Source of the DNA: Photobacterium obscurum
Lineage (GTDB): Bacteria; Pseudomonadota; Gammaproteobacteria; Enterobacterales; Vibrionaceae
Reading direction: 5' to 3'
Assembly (NCBI RefSeq): GCF_026191635.1
Contig: NZ_JAKRRW010000008.1
Coordinates: 124,001-188,000 of the forward strand
DNA length: 64,000 bases
Shown here one piece after another: positions 26,451 through 35,496 of the stretch (within the stretch, counting starts at the first letter, position 1; the number at the start of each line of letters is the position of its first letter). Under the pieces are notes generated by a model. That model saw only the letters and a list, made by a program, of their open reading frames with translations. It was not told where the DNA came from and did no database searches. A program made the position numbers and the translations under genes.

Positions 26451-26693
26451 ATGTCATTAGAAATGTTGGAAAAGCTGGAAGCCAAAGTGCAAATGGCTGT
26501 TGATGCAATTTCTCTGCTACAAATGGAAATTGAAGAACTAAAAGAACAAAACGAGAGCCTGTCGACTGAAGCTCAAGAGCTGCGTTCTGGCCGTGAAGCG
26601 CTAGAGCAAGACAATGCTAAACTGCGAGATGACCACCAGGCATGGCAGGATCGTGTTCGCACCTTGCTGGGCAAGATGGACCACGTAGAATAA
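26451..26693 (+). CDS. zapB: Cell-division protein ZapB
   Basis: 80 residues from ATG 26451, chosen because AGGTG lies 7 bp upstream and the protein starts [14 protein letters not shown] like other ZapB. A GTG three codons earlier is in frame. The whole protein is one coiled coil ([17 protein letters not shown] and so on, heptad leucines throughout). ZapB joins ZapA to MatP and stabilises the Z-ring. It sits between rraA and glpF as in E. coli. Confidence 0.93.
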   Translation: MSLEMLEKLEAKVQMAVDAISLLQMEIEELKEQNESLSTEAQELRSGREALEQDNAKLRDDHQAWQDRVRTLLGKMDHVE

Positions 26694-26723
26694 AAAACAG
26701 AGCCGACAGGCTCTGTTTTTTTA
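26692..26723. terminator. Bidirectional terminator between zapB and rraA
   Basis: ACAGAGCC (26697-26704), a GACA loop and GGCTCTGT (26709-26716) form a perfect 8-bp stem, with seven T after it and six A before it. It can end zapB on the plus strand and rraA on the minus strand. Confidence 0.9.
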
Positions 26724-26826
26724 TCTGCTATCGATTCGAGCAGGTTCCGAAGTTAGTCGGTACTGACTGTAATAACCGGAGCCTGTTCTCGTTCTAGCAT
26801 CTGTTTGTTATTACTCCGAACCGAGA

Positions 26827-27312
26827 TCACTCGATATCGAGCGGTTCCGGTGACAGAATGACTCCGGTACTGTCGGCGTAAATATGGTCTTCCGGCAGGA
26901 AGGTTACCCCGCCAAAATTCACCGCGATATCGACTTCGCCAATCCCTTGCTGATCTGCTCCTACCGGGATGGAAGCCATCGCCTGGATGCCGACCTCCAG
27001 CTCGTCCAGATCATCGACATGGCGGACACAGCCGTAAACGATCAACCCTTCCCATTCATTGCTGGCGGCAAGCTGAGCCACCTCGGCATCAACCAAAGCG
27101 CGTCGCAATGAGCCGCCACCATCGATCAGTAACACGCGGCCGACACCGGACTGCTGCAGCACATCACGGATCAGACCATTATCTTCAAAACACTTGATGG
27201 TGGTTACCTGGCCGCCAAATGAACTGCGACCGCCATAAGAACTGAACATAGGCTCAACCACATCGACTTGGTCGAGGTAAATGTCGCATAGTTCGGACGT
27301 ATTATATTCCAT
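26827..27312 (-). CDS. rraA: Ribonuclease E activity regulator RraA
   Basis: 161 residues from ATG 27312, where the protein begins [21 protein letters not shown] as in the family. A longer upstream reading has no homology. RraA binds the C-terminal scaffold of RNase E and helicases and lowers RNA decay. It was once misnamed MenG. Landmarks are [21 protein letters not shown] (about 26), [13 protein letters not shown] (about 75) and GCVRHVDDL. It is downstream of menA on the same strand, with 159 bp between them. Confidence 0.93.
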   Translation of the reverse strand: MEYNTSELCDIYLDQVDVVEPMFSSYGGRSSFGGQVTTIKCFEDNGLIRDVLQQSGVGRVLLIDGGGSLRRALVDAEVAQLAASNEWEGLIVYGCVRHVDDLDELEVGIQAMASIPVGADQQGIGEVDIAVNFGGVTFLPEDHIYADSTGVILSPEPLDIE

Positions 27313-27435
27313 AAGTTCGCTTCTTCTTGTGGCAATAGAAAGAGGTGGTTTACCGCTGGCATAAGCGCACAGCTTACTGCTAGCTGATTGTATAACCTGC
27401 TGAAAGTATAACCAGCCGAGAAGGCATTGCAATAA

Positions 27436-27457
27436 TGCCCCTCACAAAGCAGGGGCA
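27436..27457 (-). terminator. Possible terminator of menA
   Basis: TGCCCCT (27436-27442) pairs with AGGGGCA (27451-27457) about 15 bp past the menA stop. The following reverse-strand tail (ATTATTGC) is only weakly T-rich. Confidence 0.4.
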
Positions 27458-27471
27458 AACTTGCGGGCGCT

Positions 27472-28383
27472 TCAGGAGGCCGCCAGCACGACGCCGGCTG
27501 CAAACAGCAGGTTAGTTAGCAAGGCGCACTTAACCATGGTCGCCATCATCGGGCGCAGTGCCGCACCGTCTGCCGACTGCAGTACCTGCTTGCCGTGCTT
27601 AAACAGTAAAGGGGCGCTCAAGACAAACAGCCAGCCGAAAGGCGAGTGCAGTTCCAGAGCGGCAAATAATGCCAGGCAGATCACGCTGCCTGCCAACAGG
27701 AACAGGTGATATTTACGGCCCCAGTCAGGTCCCATGCGCACAGCCAACGTCAGTTTGCCACAGGCACGATCATTATCGATATCACGCAGATTATTGATAT
27801 TTAATACACCAACGGCCAGTAATCCACAGGCTGTGGCTGGTAGCATGATGATCGAGTCAATCTGTCCGGCCTGGAGGTAATAGGTACCGGCGACGCCTAG
27901 CCAGCCAAAAAACATCAGTACCGACAGGTCGCCCAGGCCACGGTAGCCATAGGGCTTGTTGCCAACGGTATAGGCAATCGAGGCAGCAATGGCCATCAGT
28001 CCTAGGAGCATAAAGCCGAACATGTCCTGCAAGTTATTACAGGCGATAAAAATCAGGCTCAGACCGCTGGCAATGGTCAGAACTATATTGAGGATCATTG
28101 CGTTGCGCATCGCCGACGGCGTCACCATGCCTGACTGTATGGCGCGTTGCGGGCCCAGGCGGTGTTCGTTATCGGTGCCTTTGACAGCATCGCCATAATC
28201 ATTGGCCAGATTCGACAGGATCTGGAGTAAGAGCGCGGTCAGCAGAGCCAGGCCTGCGACTAAAGCAGAGAAACTTCCTTGCCATCCTGCTACTGCACTT
28301 CCGCATACAATGGATGCGATGGCCAATGGCAGGGTTTTTGGCCGTGCTGCATCAAGCCAGATTGCGAGTGAAGATGATTTCAT
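27472..28383 (-). CDS. menA: 1,4-dihydroxy-2-naphthoate octaprenyltransferase MenA
   Basis: 303 residues, a UbiA-family membrane prenyltransferase with about eight or nine spans. It joins the octaprenyl chain to 1,4-dihydroxy-2-naphthoate in menaquinone synthesis. The first Asp-rich motif is LSNLANDYGDAVKGTD (N-x3-D region, about 62). The second is NINNLRDIDNDRACGK (about 196). Order hslVU-menA-rraA is the same as in E. coli. The gene implies respiration on menaquinone as well as ubiquinone. Confidence 0.94.
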   Translation of the reverse strand: MKSSSLAIWLDAARPKTLPLAIASIVCGSAVAGWQGSFSALVAGLALLTALLLQILSNLANDYGDAVKGTDNEHRLGPQRAIQSGMVTPSAMRNAMILNIVLTIASGLSLIFIACNNLQDMFGFMLLGLMAIAASIAYTVGNKPYGYRGLGDLSVLMFFGWLGVAGTYYLQAGQIDSIIMLPATACGLLAVGVLNINNLRDIDNDRACGKLTLAVRMGPDWGRKYHLFLLAGSVICLALFAALELHSPFGWLFVLSAPLLFKHGKQVLQSADGAALRPMMATMVKCALLTNLLFAAGVVLAAS

Positions 28384-28470
28384 AATGTGCTTATTTCGGA
28401 ATCAGTCGAGACTGTATTATGGCGAAAATGCAGCGATCGGCAACTATATCGGCACAATGTTTGTTTAAGA

Positions 28471-28500
28471 ACAAAAAAACGGTGCCGAATGGCACCGTTC
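28471..28500 (-). terminator. Intrinsic terminator of hslVU
   Basis: AACGGTGCC (28479-28487) with GGCACCGTT (28491-28499) around a tetraloop, followed on the reverse strand by a run of T, about 40 bp after the hslU stop. Confidence 0.9.
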
Positions 28501-28536
28501 CTATCACTTTTGTCAGTCTTGTTAATACAGAGTGAC

Positions 28537-29868
28537 TTAAAGAATAAAGCGGCTTAAATCTTCGTCTTCGACCAGCTCGCCAAGTCGTTCGCTGACATAG
28601 GCCGCATCGATGATCAGTTTGTCACCGGCTTTTTCTGTAGCATCGAAAGATAACTCTTCCATCAGGCGTTCCATGACCGTGTGCAGGCGACGGGCACCGA
28701 TGTTCTCGGTACGCTCGTTGACCTGCCAGGCGGCATCGGCCAGCTTGTTGATACCGTCTTCGGTGAACTCGATATCGACAGATTCCGTCGCCATCAGCGC
28801 CTTGTACTGTTCCGTCAGGGAGGCATTAGGCTCGGTCAGAATACGCTTGAAGTCGCTGCTGGTCAGGGCTTCTAGCTCGACGCGGATCGGCAGGCGGCCC
28901 TGCAGTTCAGGGATCAGATCTGAGGGTTTTGCCATCTGGAATGCACCGGAAGCAACAAACAGGATATGGTCGGTTTTGACCATGCCGTGCTTGGTCGATA
29001 CCGTACTGCCTTCGACCAGCGGTAGTAGATCACGCTGAACGCCTTCACGGGAAACGTCAGGACCGGATGCTTCAGCACGTTTGCAGATTTTGTCGATTTC
29101 GTCGAGGAACACGATGCCGTTATTTTCAACCGAGAAGATGGCCTGTTCTTTCAGCTCTTCTTGGTTGACCAGCTTCGCGGCTTCCTCTTCGGTTGCTGCC
29201 TTCATAGCGTCTTTGATTTTCATCTTACGCTTTTTGGTGGTATTACCGGCCAGGTTTTGGAACATGCCCTGTAGCTGGTTGGTCATGTCTTCCATACCCG
29301 GAGGAGCCATGATCTCGACACCCATTTGCGGCGCTGCAACGTCGATTTCGATCTCTTTGTCGTCCAGCTTGCCTTCGCGCAGTTTCTTGCGGAAAGACTG
29401 GCGAGCGGCCGAACTGCTGTCGGCTTCTTCGTTCTGGCCCCAGGCATCACGTGCCGGCGGCAGCAGAATATCAAGAATACGCTCTTCGGCATGTTCCTCG
29501 GCGCGGAAGCGGACCTTGTCCATCGCCTGCTGGTGGGTCATTTTCACTGCCACATCCGTCAGATCACGGATGATGGTTTCAACTTCCTTGCCGACGTAGC
29601 CCACTTCGGTGAACTTGGTGGCTTCAACCTTGATGAATGGTGCATTGGCCAGCTTGGCCAGACGGCGGGCAATTTCGGTTTTACCGACACCGGTCGGGCC
29701 GATCATCAGAATGTTCTTCGGGGTTACTTCCACACGCAGCTCTTCAGGAAGCTGCATGCGGCGCCAGCGGTTACGCAGGGCAATGGCCACAGCGCGCTTG
29801 GCATTGTCTTGACCGATGATATGGCGATCAAGCTCATGGACGATTTCGCGTGGAGTCATCTCGGACAT
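28537..29868 (-). CDS. hslU: ATP-dependent protease ATPase subunit HslU (ClpY)
   Basis: 443 residues from ATG 29868, identical in length to E. coli HslU. AAGGAAG lies before this ATG, and a longer start would overlap hslV. It is an AAA+ unfoldase forming a hexamer that feeds HslV. Walker A is [17 protein letters not shown] (about 57-73) and Walker B is [13 protein letters not shown] (about 252). The I-domain lies between them (about 110-235). The C-terminal [10 protein letters not shown] tail inserts into HslV. 10 bp separate it from hslV. Confidence 0.96.
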   Translation of the reverse strand: MSEMTPREIVHELDRHIIGQDNAKRAVAIALRNRWRRMQLPEELRVEVTPKNILMIGPTGVGKTEIARRLAKLANAPFIKVEATKFTEVGYVGKEVETIIRDLTDVAVKMTHQQAMDKVRFRAEEHAEERILDILLPPARDAWGQNEEADSSSAARQSFRKKLREGKLDDKEIEIDVAAPQMGVEIMAPPGMEDMTNQLQGMFQNLAGNTTKKRKMKIKDAMKAATEEEAAKLVNQEELKEQAIFSVENNGIVFLDEIDKICKRAEASGPDVSREGVQRDLLPLVEGSTVSTKHGMVKTDHILFVASGAFQMAKPSDLIPELQGRLPIRVELEALTSSDFKRILTEPNASLTEQYKALMATESVDIEFTEDGINKLADAAWQVNERTENIGARRLHTVMERLMEELSFDATEKAGDKLIIDAAYVSERLGELVEDEDLSRFIL

Positions 29869-29878
29869 TACGGCTTCC

Positions 29879-30406
29879 TTACTTGGCATCAAGCTCTTCG
29901 ATGGTGTGGTGGTGGTTGGTGAACACACAGATATCACCGGCAATATTCAGTGATTTTTCTGCAATTTCACGGGCACTCAGATCGGTGTTTTCCAGCAGGG
30001 CAGTCGCTGCGGCCTGCGCAAAGTTACCACCAGAGCCGATAGCGATAAGATCATGTTCTGGCTGAACCACGTCACCATTACCGGTGATGATCAGGGAGCC
30101 GGTTTCATCGGCAACAGCCAGCAGGGCCTCGAGCTTGCGAAGCATACGGTCGGTGCGCCAGTCTTTGGCCAGTTCCACCGCCGCCTTGAGAAGGTGGCCC
30201 TGGTGCATTTCCAGCTTGCGCTCAAAACGCTCGAATAGGGTGAAGGCATCAGCAGTGCCGCCGGCAAAGCCTGCAAGAACTTTGTTGTTATATAAACGGC
30301 GCACTTTGCGAGCGTTACCTTTCATAACGGTATTGCCCAGGGAAACCTGGCCATCACCAGCGATAACGACTTTACCGTTTCGACGTACAGATACGATAGT
30401 TGTCAC
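29879..30406 (-). CDS. hslV: ATP-dependent protease proteolytic subunit HslV (ClpQ)
   Basis: 175 residues from a GTG start (30404-30406) with AGAGGT 6 bp upstream. It is a proteasome beta-type peptidase. After Met removal the N-terminus is Thr-Thr-Ile-Val-Ser-Val, giving the catalytic Thr1. [17 protein letters not shown] and the lysine near 33 complete the active site. It forms a double hexamer with HslU and degrades misfolded proteins. A heat-shock-type promoter and a 5' hairpin precede it. Confidence 0.96.
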   Translation of the reverse strand: MTTIVSVRRNGKVVIAGDGQVSLGNTVMKGNARKVRRLYNNKVLAGFAGGTADAFTLFERFERKLEMHQGHLLKAAVELAKDWRTDRMLRKLEALLAVADETGSLIITGNGDVVQPEHDLIAIGSGGNFAQAAATALLENTDLSAREIAEKSLNIAGDICVFTNHHHTIEELDAK

Positions 30407-30428
30407 GGTTTTACCTCTTTGAGTCTCT

Positions 30429-30442
30429 CCGGCCTATGCCGG
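30429..30442 (-). promoter_or_regulatory. 5'-leader hairpin of hslVU mRNA
   Basis: CCGGC and GCCGG pair around a 4-nt loop close to the expected transcript 5' end. E. coli hslVU mRNA is known to carry a stabilising stem-loop at this place. Confidence 0.6.
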
Positions 30443-30453
30443 TATTACTGTTT

Positions 30454-30482
30454 ATCTGGGGATGGGGAGATATTTTTTCAAG
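30454..30482 (-). promoter_or_regulatory. Sigma-32-type heat-shock promoter of hslVU
   Basis: Reverse strand: CTTGAAA (30482-30476), 14-bp spacer, CCCCAGAT (30461-30454). This matches the sigma-32 consensus CTTGAAA-N11-16-CCCCATNT closely, about 50 bp before hslV. Confidence 0.72.
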
Positions 30483-30496
30483 GTATCAATGACGGA

Positions 30497-30527
30497 AAAA
30501 GAAAAGGATGCCTTCGCATCCTTTTCT
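30497..30527 (-). terminator. Intrinsic terminator of ftsN
   Basis: AAAAGGATGC and GCATCCTTTT form a 10-bp stem with a 4-nt loop, then a T-rich tail on the reverse strand. It ends 15 bp before the hslVU heat-shock promoter. Confidence 0.88.
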
Positions 30528-30568
30528 TATATCAGTGTAGACAATCAGTGTCTTTAGCTCGGAGGGGG

Positions 30569-31147
30569 TTATTCCCAGAACCAGATCGCACAGGGTTCGA
30601 TACCTGCCCGGCGCAGCATGTTGCGGTCACTTTCGGCTTTGCGTTTTTGCGGGTAGGGACCAAGGATCACTCGGTACCAGCTACCTTTCTCTCCCTGGCT
30701 GACTTTGATTTGGCTGGTCAGCCCCTGGAAGGCAATCATCGCCTTGCGCTGTTCGGCCTGATCTTTGCTGCGGTAGGCGCCACATTGCATCAGGTACGGG
30801 CGGGTTGGCTGTTGCTCTTTTTTAGTTTCAACCTGAACTTCTTTGTTTTCCAGCTCTTCAATATAGCGCCACTTCTCTTCCGGCTTCGGCGGCAAGACTT
30901 TTTCCTGTGGCTTTGCTTTAGGTTTGGTCTGTGGCTTGGGAACCGGTTTCGGCTTAACGGTCTCTGGCTGAGGTTGGGGAGCCGGTGACGTTGACAGGAA
31001 ATACAGGCCATAACCCAGCGCACCGACCAGGCAGAGTGCAATGAGGGCCCATTTTATCGGGAAACCGCCGGATGCCGGAGCTTTGCGATTGTTGCGGGCT
31101 GGCTTTTTCGGCGAGCGTCCGCGCTTTACATAATCTTTGGTGGCCAC
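30569..31147 (-). CDS. ftsN: Cell-division protein FtsN
   Basis: About 192 residues from a GTG at 31145-31147, giving a start V/M-A-T-K-D-Y-V-K-R-G like other FtsN (conserved D-Y-V-R/K-R). No good ribosome site is seen, so the start is inferred from homology. Parts: short basic cytoplasmic tail, one membrane segment (about 32-50, WALIALCLVGALGYGLYFL), Pro/Lys-rich linker, and a C-terminal SPOR domain (about 115-190, YLMQCGAYRSKDQAEQRK...RVILGPY) that binds septal glycan. It triggers septal peptidoglycan synthesis. It is shorter than the E. coli protein (319). Confidence 0.88.
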   Translation of the reverse strand: MATKDYVKRGRSPKKPARNNRKAPASGGFPIKWALIALCLVGALGYGLYFLSTSPAPQPQPETVKPKPVPKPQTKPKAKPQEKVLPPKPEEKWRYIEELENKEVQVETKKEQQPTRPYLMQCGAYRSKDQAEQRKAMIAFQGLTSQIKVSQGEKGSWYRVILGPYPQKRKAESDRNMLRRAGIEPCAIWFWE

Positions 31148-31262
31148 AGTAATGATATACACAACGGGAATAACAATTCTCGCTATGTTACAAACTTGCG
31201 CCAAGGCTGACTAGTGCTGTGATCAGATCTGGGGGAAGTGCTTGCACCCCATAGCGTCAATT

Positions 31263-31294
31263 TTGTGAGCTTATGCCCAATTATAAGCTCACAA
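31263..31294 (-). repeat. 12-bp perfect inverted repeat between cytR and ftsN
   Basis: TTGTGAGCTTAT (31263-31274) and ATAAGCTCACAA (31283-31294) are exact complements with an 8-nt spacer. There is no T-run on either strand, so it is a poor terminator. It could be an operator or mRNA hairpin in the ftsN leader. Confidence 0.6.
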
Positions 31295-31312
31295 TCATTG
31301 AACAATCGACAA

Positions 31313-32317
31313 TTAGTGCGAAGGCGGCGCGGCACTTTCGCGGATCACCAGCTTGGCATCAAGCAGGCGGGAGCCCGATGAGATATCTTTGCCCTTCAGC
31401 ACTTCCAGCAGCATCAGCATTGACTGACGGCCAATTTCATAGCGCGGCTGTGAGACAGTGGTGAGCGGAGGATCGCAGTACTCGGCAAACTGGATGTCAT
31501 CGAAGCCGACTATCGACAAATCCTGCGGTACCCGGTAGCCCAGGCGTTTGGCCTGCTGCATGGCACCGATCGCCATAACGTCGCTGTGGCAGAGCAGGGC
31601 GGTCGGAGGCTCGGGCAGAGAAAGCAGAGCGGTGACAGCACGTGCCCCGGCGGCAAAGGTAAAGTCGCCCTTGACGGTATAAGCCGGGTTAAGGTCGACC
31701 CCGGCGCGGCGCAGTGCCTGCTGGTAGCCTTGCGAACGGAACTGGCACAGCGCGGCACTATCCGGGCCGGAAATCTGGGCAATGCGCTTGTGGCCCATTT
31801 GGGTCAGGTAGTTCACGGCCTCGAAGGCGGCAGTGAGGTTGTCGATATGCACGGTGGGTAGTTCTAACTCTGGGGCGAACTCGCAGGCCATGACCATCGG
31901 CGGCAGGTTTTTTTGCTCCGGTTTGCTGACATCAAACGGCAGGTCGGTGCCAAGCAGCAGCATGCCATCAGCTTGTTTGGTGAAGACAAGGTTTACAAAT
32001 GAGTTCTCGCGAGTTTTTTGTTGGCCGCTGTCACCGAGTAGTACCAGGTAGCCATGTTCCATGGCTGCCTCTTCGATGCCGCGAATGATTTCTGTGAAGT
32101 ATGGATCACAGATATCCGGCACGATAGTGACAATGGTTTTTGATTCGTTGCGACGAAGATTTCTAGCCAGTGAGTTGGGTGAATAGCCAGCATCCATGAC
32201 GGCTTGCTCAACCTTTTTTCGGGTTGAAGCCGACACTTTTTCCGGATTCATCAGGGCACGGGAAACCGTGGCTGTCGAGACTCCGGCGAGCTGGGCAACA
32301 TCCTTCATTGTCGCCAT
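31313..32317 (-). CDS. cytR: LacI-family regulator CytR
   Basis: 334 residues. The N-terminal DNA-binding domain MATMKDVAQLAGVSTATVSRAL is followed by the hinge helix SPNSLARNLRRNES. The periplasmic-binding-like core (about 60-330) has the usual ILLGTDLP..., LCHSDVMAIGAMQQAKRLG and VGFDDIQFAEYCDPPLTTV segments. CytR represses nucleoside uptake and catabolism genes together with CRP, and in Vibrio it also affects competence and chitin use. The priA-cytR-ftsN order is that of E. coli. Confidence 0.9.
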   Translation of the reverse strand: MATMKDVAQLAGVSTATVSRALMNPEKVSASTRKKVEQAVMDAGYSPNSLARNLRRNESKTIVTIVPDICDPYFTEIIRGIEEAAMEHGYLVLLGDSGQQKTRENSFVNLVFTKQADGMLLLGTDLPFDVSKPEQKNLPPMVMACEFAPELELPTVHIDNLTAAFEAVNYLTQMGHKRIAQISGPDSAALCQFRSQGYQQALRRAGVDLNPAYTVKGDFTFAAGARAVTALLSLPEPPTALLCHSDVMAIGAMQQAKRLGYRVPQDLSIVGFDDIQFAEYCDPPLTTVSQPRYEIGRQSMLMLLEVLKGKDISSGSRLLDAKLVIRESAAPPSH

Positions 32318-32491
32318 AATTGCAGTTCCTCTCTATTATATTTCTCTCTATATTTTGCCGGAGGATCGTAGCCAAACCGGGCAGATACCTATACCAGCGA
32401 GCCTGCTATTGTAGGCTCTCTGTAGAGGATTAAACATGCTCAAAATAGCATAAATTACATTCAAGGTGTGACTTGTATCGCATTGTTCATT

Positions 32492-34693
32492 TTAAGTTAA
32501 ATCTTGCGGTTCGACATCAATCGACCACCTGACTTTCCGCGCCAGAGGCAGCAGTTGGATGGCCGGTTTGGCGATCATCAGCATTTTTTGTAGCGTTTTT
32601 CTGTCCGGTGCCTGAAACAGTAGCTGCCAGCGGTAGCGCCCTGCGCGGCGTGATAGCGGGGCAGGGTTAGGTCCCATCACCAGGGTATCCTGGTTATATA
32701 GCGGGCTAGATTCCAAAACTCCGCGAATTTGCTGTAAAAATTGCTCAACTTGTTCGCTACTGTTGGCTTCTGCCCGGAACAGGGTCAAATAAGTATAGGG
32801 TGGCAGCATCGCCTGTTTACGTTCATTGAGTGCGCTGACGGCAAACTGGTCATAACCCTTATGGAGCAGTGCCTGTAACAAGGCGTGCTCGGGGTGGTGA
32901 GTCTGCAGGACGACTTCGCCGGGTTTGCTGGCCCTGCCTGCCCGTCCGGCAACCTGGACAAACAGCTGGGCCAAACGTTCCGAGGCCCGGAAGTCGTTGC
33001 TGAACAGGGCGCTGTCGACGTCGATCAGGCTGACCAGGGTCACATCCGGGAAATGGTGGCCTTTGGCCAGCATCTGGGTACCGATCAGGATTTGGTACTC
33101 GTTGTTCTTGATGGCCTCGAGGTAGTTTTCCAGGCTGCCTTTGCGGCGGGTGCTGTCACGGTCGATCCGTACGGTTTTGTATTCGGGGAACAAGGTTGCC
33201 AGCTGTTGTTCCAGCTGCTCGGTACCGACCCCGACGGCATTGAGCTGGGTCGAACCGCAATTGCCGCATTGATGCATCACCGGGCGCTGGGTTGCGCAGT
33301 GGTGACAGCGCAGCTCCCCGGATTGCTGGTGGAACGTGTAATAGGCATCGCAGCGCTTGCATTCGGCCAGCCAGCCGCACTCGTGGCAGATGACTGCCGG
33401 GGAAAAGCCGCGGCGGTTAAGAAACAGCATGACCTGATTGCCTGCATCAAGGTGCTTGCGCATTCGGGCAATGAGCGGAGCTGACAGCCCGGCCTCTAGG
33501 TATAGGCCTTTTACGTCCAGCACGCCATGCCTTGCTTTCTGGGCGTTGCCCGCCCGACGGGTAAGCGTCAGGTGGTGGTACTTGCCGGTCCGGGCATTGT
33601 GCAGGCTTTCCAGTGCCGGTGTGGCCGAGCCGAGGATCACTGGGATATTCTCCCGGTTGGCGCGCATTACCGCCAGATCCCTGGCGTGATAGCGCAGGCT
33701 GTCCTGTTGTTTGTAAGATGAGTCATGCTCTTCGTCGACAATGATAATGCCGAGGTTGCTAAATGGCGTGAACAGTGCCGATCGGGTACCGATAATGATC
33801 CCGGCCTGGTTATCTCGCCCGGCCAGCCAGGATGACAGTCGTTCGGTGTCATTGAGGCCGGAGTGAACTGTTTCCAGCGGTACATTGAAACGGCGGCGGA
33901 AGCGGTTGATAGTCTGCGGGGTCAGGCCAATTTCCGGCACCAGGATCAGCGCCTGCTTGCCTGCTGCCAGTACGGGTTCGAGCAGATTGAGGTAGACCTC
34001 GGTCTTGCCCGAGCCAGTGACCCCCTCGAGTAAATAGCAGCCAAACTCCGGGTTGGCATTGACGGTTGCCACTGCCAGCGCCTGCTCGTCATTGAGCTTG
34101 GGCTTTTCCTCGGTAATGGCAAACTCGCGCTGCCAGTCAATTTTTCCGGGTTGCTCGGCAAGGGCTTCAATCCAGCCTTTGTCGTTCAGGGTCTTCAGGG
34201 TTGCCGAGCTGACCTCTTCGGCCAGCAGGCTCTCATGGCTGCTTTTACCATGGCGCAGGGTGTTAAGGACCTGAGCCTGGCGTGGCGCACGGCTAAGCGA
34301 GGCAAGCGGCTGGTCGCGACCGGCCTCGGTGATCTGCCACATCTTCAGGCTGGCCGGTGAGGCATCGCGGCCTTTGCGCAATAATGTCGGCATTGCATTG
34401 GCCAGGGTGTCACCGAGCGGATACTGGTAGTAGCTGCTGGCCCAGGTCAGCAGGCCGAACAGCGGTGGTTGCCACAGTGGTTCGTTGTCGAGAACCGTGT
34501 TAATCGATTTGAGCTGGTTGAGCGGAAAATCGGACTTGTCGGTGATCGCCATGACGATACCCACTAGCTGCTGACGGCCAAATGGCACGCGTACCCGGCC
34601 GCCGACTACCGGCTGGGTATCTGGCTTAATCAGATAATCGAAGTGTTTATCTAATGGAACAGGAAGGGCCACTCGGGCAATGTTGGGCGTCAT
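32492..34693 (-). CDS. priA: Primosomal replication helicase PriA
   Basis: 733 residues from ATG 34693, which gives MTPNIARVALPVPLDKHFDYL as in the family. Two upstream in-frame ATGs exist and no ribosome site decides between them. PriA restarts stalled forks by binding D-loops and loading DnaB. Parts: 3' DNA-binding domain (1-100), winged helix, helicase lobes with Walker A LLEGVTGSGKTEVYL (about 235) and DEEHDSSYK, then the zinc-binding cysteines CHECGWLAECKRCDAY and CHHC...CGNCGS (about 440-480). Motif VI is QVAGRAGR. Confidence 0.95.
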   Translation of the reverse strand: MTPNIARVALPVPLDKHFDYLIKPDTQPVVGGRVRVPFGRQQLVGIVMAITDKSDFPLNQLKSINTVLDNEPLWQPPLFGLLTWASSYYQYPLGDTLANAMPTLLRKGRDASPASLKMWQITEAGRDQPLASLSRAPRQAQVLNTLRHGKSSHESLLAEEVSSATLKTLNDKGWIEALAEQPGKIDWQREFAITEEKPKLNDEQALAVATVNANPEFGCYLLEGVTGSGKTEVYLNLLEPVLAAGKQALILVPEIGLTPQTINRFRRRFNVPLETVHSGLNDTERLSSWLAGRDNQAGIIIGTRSALFTPFSNLGIIIVDEEHDSSYKQQDSLRYHARDLAVMRANRENIPVILGSATPALESLHNARTGKYHHLTLTRRAGNAQKARHGVLDVKGLYLEAGLSAPLIARMRKHLDAGNQVMLFLNRRGFSPAVICHECGWLAECKRCDAYYTFHQQSGELRCHHCATQRPVMHQCGNCGSTQLNAVGVGTEQLEQQLATLFPEYKTVRIDRDSTRRKGSLENYLEAIKNNEYQILIGTQMLAKGHHFPDVTLVSLIDVDSALFSNDFRASERLAQLFVQVAGRAGRASKPGEVVLQTHHPEHALLQALLHKGYDQFAVSALNERKQAMLPPYTYLTLFRAEANSSEQVEQFLQQIRGVLESSPLYNQDTLVMGPNPAPLSRRAGRYRWQLLFQAPDRKTLQKMLMIAKPAIQLLPLARKVRWSIDVEPQDLT

Positions 34694-34939
34694 AACAAAC
34701 CGCATAATCCGCATATACTAAGATAAGGAAGTGTACATTGCTCGGCAACGGGCAGCAAAGCGGTGAAAAAAGGAGCGTATTGGTTGATCTGGGCGGCATC
34801 ATTGATTACTATACGCCGCCTAATTTATCGTATTGGCATCAGCTTGCTGAGTGACATTACGTTATACTATTTATTAACGCGTGTGGTGCCCGGCTTTGGA
34901 TCGGGAGAGCGACACGGCCTTACTTTTTGAGGTTATCCC

Positions 34940-35152
34940 ATGAAACAAGGTATTCACCCAGAATACACAGCAGTAAACGCACGTTGTTCTTGTGGCAACA
35001 CTTTCGTATTTAACTCTACTATGGGTAAAGACATCAACCTTGATGTATGCGACAAGTGCCACCCTTTCTACACAGGTAAGCAGCGTCAGGTTAACACTGG
35101 CGGTCGTATCGACAAGTTCAACAAACGTTTCGGTGCGCTTTCTAGCAAGTAA
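34940..35152 (+). CDS. rpmE: 50S ribosomal protein L31, zinc-binding form
   Basis: 70 residues, with GAGG before ATG 34940. The four zinc-binding cysteines are present, in ARCSCGN (16, 18) and VCDKCHP (37, 40), so this is the C+ paralogue used when zinc is plentiful. It bridges the two ribosomal subunits. It has its own terminator and is divergent from priA. Codon use is that of a highly expressed gene. Confidence 0.97.
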   Translation: MKQGIHPEYTAVNARCSCGNTFVFNSTMGKDINLDVCDKCHPFYTGKQRQVNTGGRIDKFNKRFGALSSK

Positions 35153-35170
35153 TTGCCAGATGAATTCCGA

Positions 35171-35202
35171 AAAAAGGGATGCGCAAGCATCCCTTTTTTT
35201 TT
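35171..35202 (+). terminator. Intrinsic terminator of rpmE
   Basis: AAAAAGGGATGC, a GCAA tetraloop and GCATCCCTTTTT form a long stem ending in a T-run. Confidence 0.93.
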
Positions 35203-35496
35203 GCCGGTCTGTATTGCCTTTCCTCTCTGCCTGTCGACAGTGACCGTTTTTATTATTACTTCCTATTAGTCTTTTCTCTCTTTTACTCCTGCTAACCTGA
35301 ACGCTTTGCATACCAAGTAGCACGTTTCCTACCCATTTTTATGCTGTTTGATCATAAATACGCTATACCTGACTATTCCGGTGGGGATTTATTGGCTCGA
35401 CCAGCGTTGCTGCGCTAGGATTTTGTATCGCTATAGAATATGATCACTCTCACAATACCGAACTGAACATCATTTTCATTCAGGATCAAGACCACT
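35203..35496. other. Intergenic region rpmE/maeB
   Basis: 294 bp holding the maeB promoter. AGGATCAAG (about 35482) provides the ribosome site. No conserved structure or operator was recognised. Confidence 0.4.

Noticed and set aside
32885..33484. 199-codon plus-strand reading frame inside priA
   Set aside because: It is a shadow of the priA coding strand with composition set by priA codons.
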